64,000 bases of DNA from Rheinheimera mangrovi (GTDB taxonomy: Bacteria; Pseudomonadota; Gammaproteobacteria; Enterobacterales; Alteromonadaceae). Position numbers and translations under genes: made by a program. The stretch is from assembly GCF_003990335.1 (NCBI RefSeq), contig NZ_CP034683.1, positions 1,812,501 to 1,876,500 of the forward strand, read 5' to 3'. Positions 36,809-44,906 of this stretch are shown one piece after another (the first letter of the stretch is position 1; the number at the start of each line of letters is the position of its first letter). The notes beneath the pieces were generated by a model. It was not told where the DNA came from. It saw nothing but the letters and a program-made list of their open reading frames with translations, and did not search any database.

Positions 36809-37303
36809 TTACCTTTGGTGCTGACATTTTTTAAATTTAAGTCCGCTGCCACAAGGGCAGGCATCATTGCGGGATAGCCGGGTCGCAGCATGCTCTGTTA
36901 ATACACCACTGCAATACATCCAGTGGCCTTGCTCCAGCTGAAAATCCGACACTTCATCCAATACTTCCAGCTTATCGCCGACAAGATAAGAGGCAACAAA
37001 ATGCACCTGATCAGCCGTTAACTTCGCATCGTCAATAATCTTCAGGCCAATAAAACGTACCGCTTTGGCGAAGTCTGCTATGTCTGCCAGATGATGCTCA
37101 GCCCGCGCTTTTGAATGATAGGTCTGCAAAATGTAATGGTAACACTGAGGATTCTTATCATGATGGCAATAGGCGCTATAACGCGACCGCATCAGTTGTT
37201 GTGGGTTTTGTGCAAAAGCCTGACCACAAATCAGCGGCTCACAACAGGCGGCAAAACTTTTACCAGAACCGCAATAACATGGAAAAGACAACACATCTGC
37301 CAA
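36809..37303 (-). CDS. YchJ family protein with two SEC-C motifs
   Basis: A 164-residue UPF0225/YchJ-type protein. SEC-C zinc motifs stand at both ends: CYCGSGKSFAACC near the start and CPCGSGLKFKKCQ at the end. The middle has MRSRYSAYCHH, the hallmark of YchJ, and an NTF2-like fold (ICQFRFIGLKI-like). Function unknown. It probably has a structural zinc in each SEC-C unit. Monocistronic. Confidence 0.88.
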   Translation of the reverse strand: MADVLSFPCYCGSGKSFAACCEPLICGQAFAQNPQQLMRSRYSAYCHHDKNPQCYHYILQTYHSKARAEHHLADIADFAKAVRFIGLKIIDDAKLTADQVHFVASYLVGDKLEVLDEVSDFQLEQGHWMYCSGVLTEHAATRLSRNDACPCGSGLKFKKCQHQR

Positions 37304-37459
37304 TTTTAGTACTCACTCTGCTTTTGATGATTTAATGCAGTACTTCATTAAAAGCTTTAGCATAATTCATCAATCAAAATCTTAATCAGAGCCTAGTGTA
37401 AGCAAAATGGCACTCAGGGCCAAGCCAGTTGTGTTTTTAGCCCGGCTTGTGGCCTGAAA

Positions 37460-37930
37460 TTAGTGACTTACCGCAATACGCTGGTTTGTTGTCGGAGCTT
37501 GTGCTCTGTCGCTACTTAGCTGATAAAAACAGGTTTGATGCTGCTCAGCCAGTTGTTGGTAATGTTGCAATGAGCTTTCACTGAACTGATCCTGCCAGAC
37601 GACAACAGCACTGCAGGTACTGCTGCTTAATGCGTCACTTAGTACGCTATGAATGTTGCTAATCTGTTTTTGCTGGATCACCAGCACTTTGGACATGTCT
37701 AAATCAAAGCCACTGAAGGTCGATTTATCTGGCAGTTGGTTTGGTGCCAGTAACAACACCCAGCCAGATTGTTGTTGGTGCTGCTGAATAATAAACAGCA
37801 ATTCAGGCAAAGCCAGCTGGCCGGCAGTCACCTGCAATTTTTGATAAAACGCGGTTTGACCGGTTTTATGCTGTAACTGGTTTTGGCCAACTGAAGGGTA
37901 GACGTGAACTGCTTTATTTAAATTCAACAT
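37460..37930 (-). CDS. sulA: SulA-like SOS cell division inhibitor
   Basis: A 156-residue protein whose central region (LALPELLFIIQQHQQQSGWV, VLVIQQKQISNIHSVLSDAL, SSSTCSAVVVWQDQFSES) matches the SulA/RecA-like inhibitor family. In E. coli SulA blocks FtsZ polymerisation after DNA damage. A near-perfect LexA box lies 14 bp upstream of the ATG, so SOS control is directly supported by the sequence. Length is slightly below E. coli SulA (169). Assignment as SulA rather than an ImuA-type relative rests on length and on the promoter, and is a good but not certain call. Confidence 0.72.
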   Translation of the reverse strand: MLNLNKAVHVYPSVGQNQLQHKTGQTAFYQKLQVTAGQLALPELLFIIQQHQQQSGWVLLLAPNQLPDKSTFSGFDLDMSKVLVIQQKQISNIHSVLSDALSSSTCSAVVVWQDQFSESSLQHYQQLAEQHQTCFYQLSSDRAQAPTTNQRIAVSH

Positions 37931-37943
37931 GGCGATGCTCCAA

Positions 37944-37976
37944 TACTGTTTGCATGTACAGTGTATGGATGTACAG
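37944..37976. promoter_or_regulatory. LexA operator, with a second degenerate box
   Basis: TACTGTTTGCATGTACAGTG at 37944-37963 has the CTGT-N8-ACAG core exactly, and fits the gammaproteobacterial SOS consensus. A second, weaker box (GTGT-N8-ACAG) overlaps its right end at 37961-37976. It lies directly upstream of the sulA-like gene. Confidence 0.85.
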
Positions 37977-38055
37977 TAGTTTTCTGTTGTTTAAAAAGCA
38001 AGCTCTTTTTTCAAAGTTTTTGGCTGTTTTTTGCTCTTTTTTTATGGCTGATCTG

Positions 38056-38568
38056 TTACTTATTGTTTTGTAACGTTATTTTTTCAAAGCGTTCGGCTGC
38101 CAATTGCTGAGCTTGCTGCTGATCAATTAGTGTTAAGTGTTTACAAAGTACTGTACAAGCCTGTTGGGCTGTACTGTCCTGTTGTAAAGCCGCCAGAATA
38201 AACCAGCTATATGCGAATACTGCCGACTTCGGCACACCGGCACCTTTTAAATAGCAATGACCCAACTGAACCTGAGCCTGCAGATGGCCAGTGTAAGCTG
38301 CACGACAATAATAAGTCGCAGCCTGGTGCAAATCCTGTTGCACAGAGCAGGTCAAAGCCTGCTGAAAAAGTTGTTCAGCCTCTGGCTGCGCGACAGTTGC
38401 TGTTTGCATAGTCGCATCGTTTTGTGGCAAGTACGACAGCATGCTGCCAGGTGACTGCAGCAAAACCTGTAATAACTGCTGATGTTCTTTTAATTTGGCA
38501 TCGACTTCAGCCAAAGTTAGATCATCAATACCCGTAAATTGTGGGCTTAAAAGTTCTGATGTGGTCAT
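38056..38568 (-). CDS. Sel1-like repeat protein
   Basis: A 170-residue protein. Two Sel1-like repeats are readable: AEQLFQQALTCSVQQDLHQA with ATYYCRAAYTGHLQAQVQLG, and HCYLKGAGVPKSAVFAYSWF with ILAALQQDSTAQQA. The N-terminal 60 residues form a coiled-coil-like, acidic region (DLTLAEVDAKLKEHQQLLQ). No signal peptide. A protein-interaction role is likely; partners unknown. It is on the same strand as sulA but on the other side of the LexA box. Confidence 0.7.
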   Translation of the reverse strand: MTTSELLSPQFTGIDDLTLAEVDAKLKEHQQLLQVLLQSPGSMLSYLPQNDATMQTATVAQPEAEQLFQQALTCSVQQDLHQAATYYCRAAYTGHLQAQVQLGHCYLKGAGVPKSAVFAYSWFILAALQQDSTAQQACTVLCKHLTLIDQQQAQQLAAERFEKITLQNNK

Positions 38569-38943
38569 AAGTACAAAATCCGATCCTAAAAAAGCGCGCT
38601 ATTAGACCCAAGCCACAGGGCAGGGTCAAGCGAATGAGTCAGCTTTGTGCTGCTATCTGTCAGATTTCTGGCTATAGGTGGCAGCATCAACCCTTTTCCC
38701 TGCGAAAATCGAGCCAGAATAGTGCGAGGAACAGATCAAGAGGCAGAAAAAACCTGGCCAAATGAATCGAAGTTGCAGCAAGGCGACAAGCGAAAGAGTC
38801 TCCAGGTGCATAGAAACTCTAGGTGATTGGGGCTATTGAGTCTGGTCGATGCAGCTGTGGCTTCAAGTAAGAAGGCCATAGTCATATGACTGTCACACTG
38901 CCTTCTTACACTTCACATATTCAAGTTGTATGAGCGCAGTACC
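38569..38943. other. Intergenic region mostly occupied by a dispersed palindromic repeat
   Basis: This 375-bp gap contains a copy of a repeat also found at 52081, spanning about 38766-38880, plus short AT-rich sequence on the sides. The upstream part of the plus-strand EAL gene lies at its right end. Confidence 0.55.
38766..38880 (+). repeat. Dispersed palindromic repeat, copy A
   Basis: The left part reads ATCGAAGTTGCAGCAAGGCG then ACAAGCG and TCTCCAGGTGCATAG; the right part ends GATGCAGCTGTGGCTTCAAG then TAAGAAGGCCATA. Read against the reverse complement of 52081-52206, the same blocks appear in the same order (TTGAAGATGCAA, CCCCAGGAGCATAG, GCTGCAGCTTCAAAG). It resembles intergenic repeats known in Alteromonadales and is not coding. 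Confidence 0.7.
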
Positions 38944-40710
38944 ATGTGGACAGATGAAAGTTACAGGCAAGAACTGGTCAGTATTTTACAGCAGCGTAAG
39001 TTGCAGCCGCTGTTTCAGCCTGTACTGGATTTTAACACCGGCTATATTCAAGGTTATGAAGCGCTGATCCGTGGCCCATCCGACAGCCCGCTGCATTCAC
39101 CGCTCGTGTTGTTTAAAGTGGCACATCAATGTCAGCTTTTACCTGAACTGGAAATGTTATGCCGTGAGCTGAGTATAGCTGCCTTTGCCGCCGCAGCTGT
39201 GCAGGGCGATCTATATCTCAACGTTAATCCGTTATTGTTGCTGTCGAACGATCACCCGTCCGGTTTAACTCTGGCCTTATTAGATAAATACCAGCTAAAT
39301 CCAAGCCGCGTAGTAATTGAGTTGTCAGAGCAATATCAGGTAGATGATTCTTCTGTGCTAATTAATGCAGTACATCATTATCGTGAACTGGGTTTTCGTA
39401 TTGCCATTGACGATTTGGGCAGTGGTTTTTCCGGTTTAAAGCTCTGGTCTGAACTCAAACCTGATCTGATTAAAATTGACCGCTATTTTATCAGCCAGGT
39501 GCATGCTGACCCAACCAAAAAAGAATTTGTCCGCAGTATTATCGCTTTGGCGAAAAGTACAGGTTCTGCGGTGGTGGCTGAAGGCATTGAAACTCGCGAA
39601 GAGTTGCTACTCTGTCAGGAATTGGGGGCCGATTATGGTCAGGGCTATTTATTAGGCCGTCCACATGCAGTGATGAGTGCTGTGGTCAATGGCAGCTATC
39701 AGCTCAATCCAAATCAGGGCAGTACACCGACAAACTCGACCGAGCAGGTAGGGGCCTTATTATTGTCGGTGCCTGCTGTAGCTAGTGTCACCACTGTAGC
39801 GCAGTTATTTGATTTATTTAGTAAAAACCCGCAGTGGTCCAGTTTGGCGATAGTGGAAGATGATCAGCCTGTTGGCATTGTGCAAAAGGCTGTGTTGTTT
39901 GAGCTGTTCTCAAGTCCTTATGGCCGGGCTTTGTATGAGAAGAAAAGCGTGAAGGCGCTGATGGATAAAGATGCTGTGATTGTGGATGAAAACAGCAGTC
40001 TGGATCAGTTGAGTCAACAGGTAACGGATCAGGACGATGAAGGTAGCTGGTATTTTATTGTCACCAGAGAGCAAAAGTATCTGGGTTTAGGTTCTGTACG
40101 GGCATTGTTAAAACGTATCACAGAAAGCAAATTACAAAATGCGCGTTACGCTAATCCGCTAACTTTATTACCTGGCAACGTGCCGATATACCGTGAAATT
40201 GATGGTTTATTACAACGACGAAAAAGTTTTCATATCGCCTATTTTGATTTAAACGACTTTAAACCCTACAACGACACTTATGGTTACAGCAAGGGTGATT
40301 TAGTCATCCAGCTGGTGGCCGAGCTGTTAACCAGCATAGCCGGCGCTGGTGGTCATTTTGTCGGTCATGTCGGTGGCGATGATTTTGTGGTGATCTTCAC
40401 CAGCGAAAACTGGCAGGAGTTGTGCCAGCAGGTGCTGAATGAGTTTGCCGAGCGGGTATTGTTTTATTATGAAAGCGCTCATGTGCAGGCCGGTGGTATT
40501 CGCAGTCAGAATCGCAGTGGCGAGCAGGTGTTTTATCCTTTACTCAGTCTGGCGGTTGGGGTAGTGTCACCTGATCCAAGGTTATGTGTCTGTCATCATG
40601 ATGTGGCAGCCTTAGCCAGTGACGCCAAAACACAGGCGAAAAAACCGCAGGGCAATTTTTTGTTTATCTCACGCCGACGTGGGCCTGGTCAGAGTGGATT
40701 AGTGAATTAG
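38944..40710 (+). CDS. EAL-CBS-GGDDF cyclic-di-GMP protein
   Basis: A 588-residue protein. An N-terminal EAL domain (about 10-250) retains EALIRG, LNVNP, VIELSEQ, IDDLGSGFSGLKLW, IKIDRYF and VVAEGIET, so phosphodiesterase activity is plausible. A CBS pair follows (about 280-395). The C-terminal GGDEF domain begins FHIAYFDLNDFKPYNDTYGY and has VGGDDFVVIF, that is GGDDF instead of GGDEF, with no RxxD site upstream. Cyclase activity is therefore doubtful. ATG 38944 is preferred; a TTG at 38926 is also possible. Confidence 0.85.
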   Translation: MWTDESYRQELVSILQQRKLQPLFQPVLDFNTGYIQGYEALIRGPSDSPLHSPLVLFKVAHQCQLLPELEMLCRELSIAAFAAAAVQGDLYLNVNPLLLLSNDHPSGLTLALLDKYQLNPSRVVIELSEQYQVDDSSVLINAVHHYRELGFRIAIDDLGSGFSGLKLWSELKPDLIKIDRYFISQVHADPTKKEFVRSIIALAKSTGSAVVAEGIETREELLLCQELGADYGQGYLLGRPHAVMSAVVNGSYQLNPNQGSTPTNSTEQVGALLLSVPAVASVTTVAQLFDLFSKNPQWSSLAIVEDDQPVGIVQKAVLFELFSSPYGRALYEKKSVKALMDKDAVIVDENSSLDQLSQQVTDQDDEGSWYFIVTREQKYLGLGSVRALLKRITESKLQNARYANPLTLLPGNVPIYREIDGLLQRRKSFHIAYFDLNDFKPYNDTYGYSKGDLVIQLVAELLTSIAGAGGHFVGHVGGDDFVVIFTSENWQELCQQVLNEFAERVLFYYESAHVQAGGIRSQNRSGEQVFYPLLSLAVGVVSPDPRLCVCHHDVAALASDAKTQAKKPQGNFLFISRRRGPGQSGLVN

Positions 40711-40804
40711 TCATAGATTAAACCGCTTAACGACTGGCTAGACCAATTCAACACGCCTGCTGAGGTACACTGCACCACTTCGATAGTCGTCAGGACGGGG
40801 ATCC

Positions 40805-41515
40805 ATGTTTTTACAGCAGTTTATTAGTGAGCATAACCACGAAGTTAGTTTTAGCCGTCAGCAGGCCTGCCGTTTTGCCAAGGAAGTGGCTACAGATTTT
40901 AACCCTATCCACGACGCCGACAGTAAAAGATTCTGTGTACCAGGTGATTTGTTGTTTGCCCATATGGTCAGCAAACACGGTTTAGCACAGAAGTTACATT
41001 GCACCTTCGCTGGTATGGTCAGCTCGGATGTGCTGCTGCACTCAGAGCAACAAGGCGACGAGTGGCGTTTGTGTGATCAGCAGCAAAAAAATTACTTAAT
41101 TTTGCGCCAGCAAGGCGAAAAATTGCATGATTTGGCCTATATCGAGTCTTTAGTGAAAGACTATGTACGTTTCTCTGGTCAAAACTTCCCACATATTCTG
41201 CAGCCGTTAATGAAGCAGCACCAGGTAATGATTAACCCGCAGCGTCCGCTGGTGATTTACGAGAGTATGACTCTGGAATTCGACCGCTTTTCAGCTACTT
41301 CACCTGAATTACGTTTAGCCCACAATGGCTTAACAGTCGAAGGCAAACGAGGTTTAGCCCGCTTAGGTTTTGAGCTGGTCGAACACGGCGAAGTGATAGG
41401 CCGCGGCGAAAAACGTATGATTTTAAGCAGCCTGCAGCCATACGAAGAAACAGTGATGCAGCAAATGGTCGACTTTTACAATGAGCGTAAAACTCAGTTT
41501 CAACACGCGGTTTAA
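40805..41515 (+). CDS. DUF3581 family protein
   Basis: A 236-residue protein with a hot-dog-like start: SFSRQQACRFAKEVATDFNP with IHD reminds of the MaoC hydratase motif DxNPIH. The rest (AHMVSKHGLAQKLHCTFAGM and VIYESMTLEFDRFS) is the DUF3581 family, restricted to gammaproteobacteria. A fatty-acyl or polyketide type substrate can be guessed from the fold only. It stands between the EAL-CBS protein and the YciI gene on the same strand. Confidence 0.72.
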   Translation: MFLQQFISEHNHEVSFSRQQACRFAKEVATDFNPIHDADSKRFCVPGDLLFAHMVSKHGLAQKLHCTFAGMVSSDVLLHSEQQGDEWRLCDQQQKNYLILRQQGEKLHDLAYIESLVKDYVRFSGQNFPHILQPLMKQHQVMINPQRPLVIYESMTLEFDRFSATSPELRLAHNGLTVEGKRGLARLGFELVEHGEVIGRGEKRMILSSLQPYEETVMQQMVDFYNERKTQFQHAV

Positions 41516-41602
41516 GCCTGTATTTCTGGTGCAGCTGGCTTGGATTGCTGCTGCGCTTCTGCTAAGGTGCCGCGAAATAATCCCTTTTCGTTGAGGTCGC
41601 AG

Positions 41603-41902
41603 ATGTATTACATGATTTGTTCAGAAGATGTGCCAAACAGCCTGCCATTACGTAAGCAAGTGCGTGAACAGCATTTAGCCCGTTTGCATGAATTAAAAGC
41701 TCAGGATCGTTTGTTGATTGCAGGTCCGTTGCCAGCTGTTGATCTGGAAGACCCGGCCGAAGCTGGTTTTACCGGCTCTTTAGTGGTGGCGCAGTTTGAA
41801 TCTTTAGAACAGGCCAAAGCCTGGGCAGCTGCCGACCCATATATTGAGGCGGGAGTGTACGCTGGTTCAGTGGTGAAACCCTTTAAAAAGGTATTGCCCT
41901 GA
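41603..41902 (+). CDS. YciI family protein
   Basis: A 99-residue protein of the YciI/ferredoxin-like fold: [40 protein letters not shown], then [20 protein letters not shown] and [20 protein letters not shown]. Conserved His and Asp residues resemble the putative active site of the family, but no reaction is known. An open upstream extension from a TTG at 41540 is not supported; GAGG precedes the ATG. A terminator follows. Confidence 0.88.
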   Translation: MYYMICSEDVPNSLPLRKQVREQHLARLHELKAQDRLLIAGPLPAVDLEDPAEAGFTGSLVVAQFESLEQAKAWAAADPYIEAGVYAGSVVKPFKKVLP

Positions 41903-41926
41903 CAGATCGACTGACGAATTATAACT

Positions 41927-41951
41927 TCCCCGGATTTCCGGGGATTTTTTT
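41927..41951 (+). terminator. Rho-independent terminator after yciI-like gene
   Basis: CCCCGG-ATTT-CCGGGG followed by A and seven T, 25 bp after the stop. Confidence 0.9.
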
Positions 41952-42061
41952 AGTCATAATAAGGCAATTTTAAAAATCTCAGCCAGTCCTCATCTTTTGC
42001 TCATGTTTTTTAATAGCCGAAACGCCATGCTAAAAGCTCCTTCACTATCAGGAGTTTAGCT

Positions 42062-42625
42062 ATGCTAGCTTTGAATAATAAACTGTTGCTCTGCTGTCAT
42101 CCCTGGCGATTAGCTGGCTGGGGCTGCGTTTTATCTGTCTTGTTGATCCCACTTGTTGCTATGCAGTTCACAACAGAAGTGCAATGGACAGGCGGAGATT
42201 TTTTGGTCGCTGCTATTTTGTTGTGTAGTACGGGGCTATGTATTGAACTGGCGGTCAAGTATGGCCGAAATGGCGCAGCCAGAGCGGGCTGGGCTTTGGT
42301 TGTACTGACATCTTTGCTGATGACCTGGCTGAATCTGGCCGTTGGTATTATTGGTAGCGAAAATAACCCGTTGAATCAAATCTATTTTTTGGTGGTAGTT
42401 CTTGTAGTTCTGGGCTCCTTGTGGGCCAGATTTCGGCCACAGGCTATGAGTCGTGTGTTGTGGCTGACTGCAGCTGCCCAAATGGGCATTGAGTTGCTGA
42501 TCCAGCTGACTGATAGCGGCGCAGCTCCTGTGCTAAATACTGCTTTTGCATTGCTGTGGTTGCTGGCTGCTGCTTTATTGCGGTATTCACCAGCGCTGTC
42601 ATCTGCAGTTAAACCTGAGGCATAA
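42062..42625 (+). CDS. Hypothetical polytopic membrane protein
   Basis: A 187-residue protein with about five hydrophobic segments, for example WGCVLSVLLIPLVAMQFTTE, FLVAAILLCSTGLCIELAVK and LNQIYFLVVVLVVLGSLWAR. MQFTTEVQWTGGDFLVAAIL is a conserved stretch that I recall from uncharacterised proteobacterial membrane proteins; no domain of known function. Inner membrane is the expected location. AGGAG is nine bases before the ATG. It is followed by the winged-helix membrane regulator on the same strand, 45 bp apart. Confidence 0.65.
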   Translation: MLALNNKLLLCCHPWRLAGWGCVLSVLLIPLVAMQFTTEVQWTGGDFLVAAILLCSTGLCIELAVKYGRNGAARAGWALVVLTSLLMTWLNLAVGIIGSENNPLNQIYFLVVVLVVLGSLWARFRPQAMSRVLWLTAAAQMGIELLIQLTDSGAAPVLNTAFALLWLLAAALLRYSPALSSAVKPEA

Positions 42626-42670
42626 TCAGAATAAATCTCAGGTTGAAGTTACAAAAGAGAACATAGCTTT

Positions 42671-43747
42671 ATGACGGTACAGCGGTATTGTTTTACAGAT
42701 TTTGTGCTGGATCCGCACGAGCGCCAGTTGTCCCGAAATGGTCAGAGACTGGAACTCAATGCCCGTTATCTGGATGCGTTGGTGTTACTGGTGCAGGACG
42801 CAGGCAAACTGGTCAGTAAAGAACGGTTTTTTAACGAGGTCTGGCAAGGACTGGTGGTGAGCGACGAAGCGCTGACCCAATGCATTCGCACTTTACGCAG
42901 GGTACTACAGGACAGTGCTGCTACCCCGGTTTTTATTGAAACTGTGCCTAAACATGGGTACCGCTTTATCGCTCAGGTTAGTGTCGAGGTGCCAGAAAGC
43001 ACTGCTTCAGAGCACAGAGCGACAAATGCTGTGGTCCAGAGTAATAGTCTCAGTCAGGCCTTGTGGCATATGACTGGTCAAGGTGTGATGGGAGCCGCTC
43101 TGGCTGGTATGGCGGGGGGCGCTTTGTATGGCGTCAGTGCAGTGCTTGCCGGCTTGGTCAGTGGTCAGCAGTTGTTGTCCGTGCTTTTGGTTTTGCTGAG
43201 TATCACGACCTTAATTGCTATTTTGGCTGGCGCAGCGCTGTCGGTGTCCTTGTCTGCGGTCAGCTTATGGCGGCGTAGTTTCTGGCTTTTATTACTGGCA
43301 GGTGGTGTTGCGGGAGCGGCTATCGGTGCTTTTGTCAGTGTATTATTACAGGAAACCTTAGTCTTGTTTTTTGGCCGTAGTCCCAATCAAATCACAGGCG
43401 CAGCCGAAGGATGGCTCGTGGGTCTGGCTGCTGGTTTGAGTTGTTGGCTTGTATCTACGACAGAAAGCAAAATCCGGTTTTTTTACGCTGCCGCGCCTGG
43501 TGTTCTGGCAGGGCTGGTGCTCAGTGTAACAGGAGGCGTGTTGCTCGCTGGTAGTTTGATCCAACTGGTGGCTGAGTTTCCTCAGAGTGGCGCAGCGGCA
43601 TTAGCAGAACTTTATGTAGGTGACGCTGCAGCGCGGCAGAGTCCATTGCTTGTATTAAGTGCCATGCTTGAATCCAGTCTTTTTATTGCTGGCCTCACCC
43701 TTGGATTGGCGAGGGCACGAAGAAGCTTTAAAGCATCAGGCCACTGA
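42671..43747 (+). CDS. Winged-helix regulator fused to a polytopic membrane domain
   Basis: A 358-residue protein. Residues about 1-105 are an OmpR/ToxR-type winged helix: YCFTDFVLDPHERQLSRNGQ, LNARYLDALVLLVQDAGKLV, SKERFFNEVWQGLVVSDEAL, VFIETVPKHGYRFIAQV. Instead of the single transmembrane helix of CadC/ToxR, the C-terminal 230 residues hold about six hydrophobic segments (for example AALAGMAGGALYGVSAVLAG and FWLLLLAGGVAGAAIGAFVS). It is a one-component transcription regulator held in the inner membrane, probably with an embedded sensor. Target genes are unknown; the preceding membrane-protein gene is a candidate partner. Confidence 0.8.
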   Translation: MTVQRYCFTDFVLDPHERQLSRNGQRLELNARYLDALVLLVQDAGKLVSKERFFNEVWQGLVVSDEALTQCIRTLRRVLQDSAATPVFIETVPKHGYRFIAQVSVEVPESTASEHRATNAVVQSNSLSQALWHMTGQGVMGAALAGMAGGALYGVSAVLAGLVSGQQLLSVLLVLLSITTLIAILAGAALSVSLSAVSLWRRSFWLLLLAGGVAGAAIGAFVSVLLQETLVLFFGRSPNQITGAAEGWLVGLAAGLSCWLVSTTESKIRFFYAAAPGVLAGLVLSVTGGVLLAGSLIQLVAEFPQSGAAALAELYVGDAAARQSPLLVLSAMLESSLFIAGLTLGLARARRSFKASGH

Positions 43748-43749
43748 TT

Positions 43750-43794
43750 TAGCTACGCGGTACTTATCTCCGCGGTACTTAGCTCCGCGGTACT
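43750..43794. repeat. Three tandem 15-bp direct repeats
   Basis: Three consecutive units: TAGCTACGCGGTACT, TATCTCCGCGGTACT, TAGCTCCGCGGTACT. The array lies at the convergent 3' ends of the winged-helix gene and the solute-binding protein gene and includes the stop codon and last residues of the latter. Confidence 0.9.
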
Positions 43795-44582
43795 ATGGAC
43801 GCAGGTTTTGGCAGACTGAATTGATAGTCAGAGTTTTGGTACGAAAGCGCTATCGCTCTTAATGTGCCTTGCTGGTACAGTTTCTGCCAGGCTTTACTAA
43901 GTTCTTCCAGTTGTTGCTCTGACAAAGTACCTCTGTTAAAGCCAAAATACACCGGGCTTTGATACACCTCAAACAGAGGTTCTAAACCGACAGTGGACAA
44001 GTTAGCCTGCTTTTTCCAATAGTGATAAGCCACTATATCTTCCAGCACACCATGCACACGGCCATTCAGCAGCAGCGCCTGCTTATCTTCATTGCCACGA
44101 ATAAAGACAAAACGAGTACGATTTTTTGCATCGTTTAAAATGCTGTCCAGCTCATCGCCATAATAAGCGCCATTGAGCAGGGCGATAATACCTGAGGTAC
44201 CGCTGCGTTTGAGTTGGGTCAAGTTGGTTAAACCCGGGAAAGCCTCTGTTTTACCCACCAGATAAATAACTTCTTGCTGATGTGGGCCAATAAAAGCAAA
44301 TTGTTTGCTACGCTCGGCGTTGTAACTTAAGTGGCTTAATACATCCAGCTCGCCCTGTTCGATCAGCTTTAACGACCTCAGCCAGGGGCTATGAATAAAT
44401 TCCAGACTGCATCCCACTTCCTTTGCCAAGCGGGCCAGCAACTCCACATTTAGTCCACTCCAGCTTTTTTCCTGCTGAATAATGTAAGGAGCAAAGCTGG
44501 TTTCAATGCCCATACGTAAGGTGCAGCTTTCAGTGCGGAAGCTCAGCAGTAAACAGACGAAGGCGGCAAGAAAAAGCTTCAT
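43779..44582 (-). CDS. Family 3 periplasmic solute-binding-like protein
   Basis: A 267-residue protein with signal peptide (MKLFLAAFVCLLLSFRTESC). The mature domain is of the amino-acid-binding type: LRMGIETSFAPYIIQQEKSW, NVELLARLAKEVGCSLEFIH, LIEQGELDVLSHLSYNAERS and VHGVLEDIVAYHYWKKQANL. The frame is open 40 codons upstream, but the ATG at 44582 with AAGGG upstream gives the signal peptide. No ABC permease is near, so it may be an orphan binding protein or a sensor-type homologue. Its last codons overlap the 15-bp repeat array. Confidence 0.8.
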   Translation of the reverse strand: MKLFLAAFVCLLLSFRTESCTLRMGIETSFAPYIIQQEKSWSGLNVELLARLAKEVGCSLEFIHSPWLRSLKLIEQGELDVLSHLSYNAERSKQFAFIGPHQQEVIYLVGKTEAFPGLTNLTQLKRSGTSGIIALLNGAYYGDELDSILNDAKNRTRFVFIRGNEDKQALLLNGRVHGVLEDIVAYHYWKKQANLSTVGLEPLFEVYQSPVYFGFNRGTLSEQQLEELSKAWQKLYQQGTLRAIALSYQNSDYQFSLPKPASIVPRS

Positions 44583-44906
44583 AAAGCCCTTAACAAGACA
44601 GCGAAGGAATAACTGAACTATATACGCAGCAACGAAAGCTTGCCTTTCGGCTCTAACATTTTTGCGAAAGACGGTTAGATTACTGCGATAAAACCGGGCC
44701 ACAGAGCCAGACCAGGGTTGAGGCCAAATTCAGCAGACAGCGCCGAACTTTAGATGTTTCAAGATTAGAAAAACTATATAAATGAATCGGTTATATCCCA
44801 TCACTATTTTCCTTCTGTAACCAACTTGTAAGCCAAATGTAGTTGGCCTGTCATTTAGAGCCATTACTTTAATCCGCTGTTCCCTTCACTCAGATGGATT
44901 TTAGTC
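44583..44906. other. Divergent promoter region between solute-binding protein and TonB receptor
   Basis: A 324-bp gap with AT-rich segments such as AAAAACTATATAAATGAATC near 44768. It should hold promoters in both directions. No repeat, terminator or convincing operator was seen. Confidence 0.4.

Noticed and set aside
43750..43794. Tandem repeats as a start of a CRISPR array
   Set aside because: Units are directly adjacent with no spacers and are partly coding.
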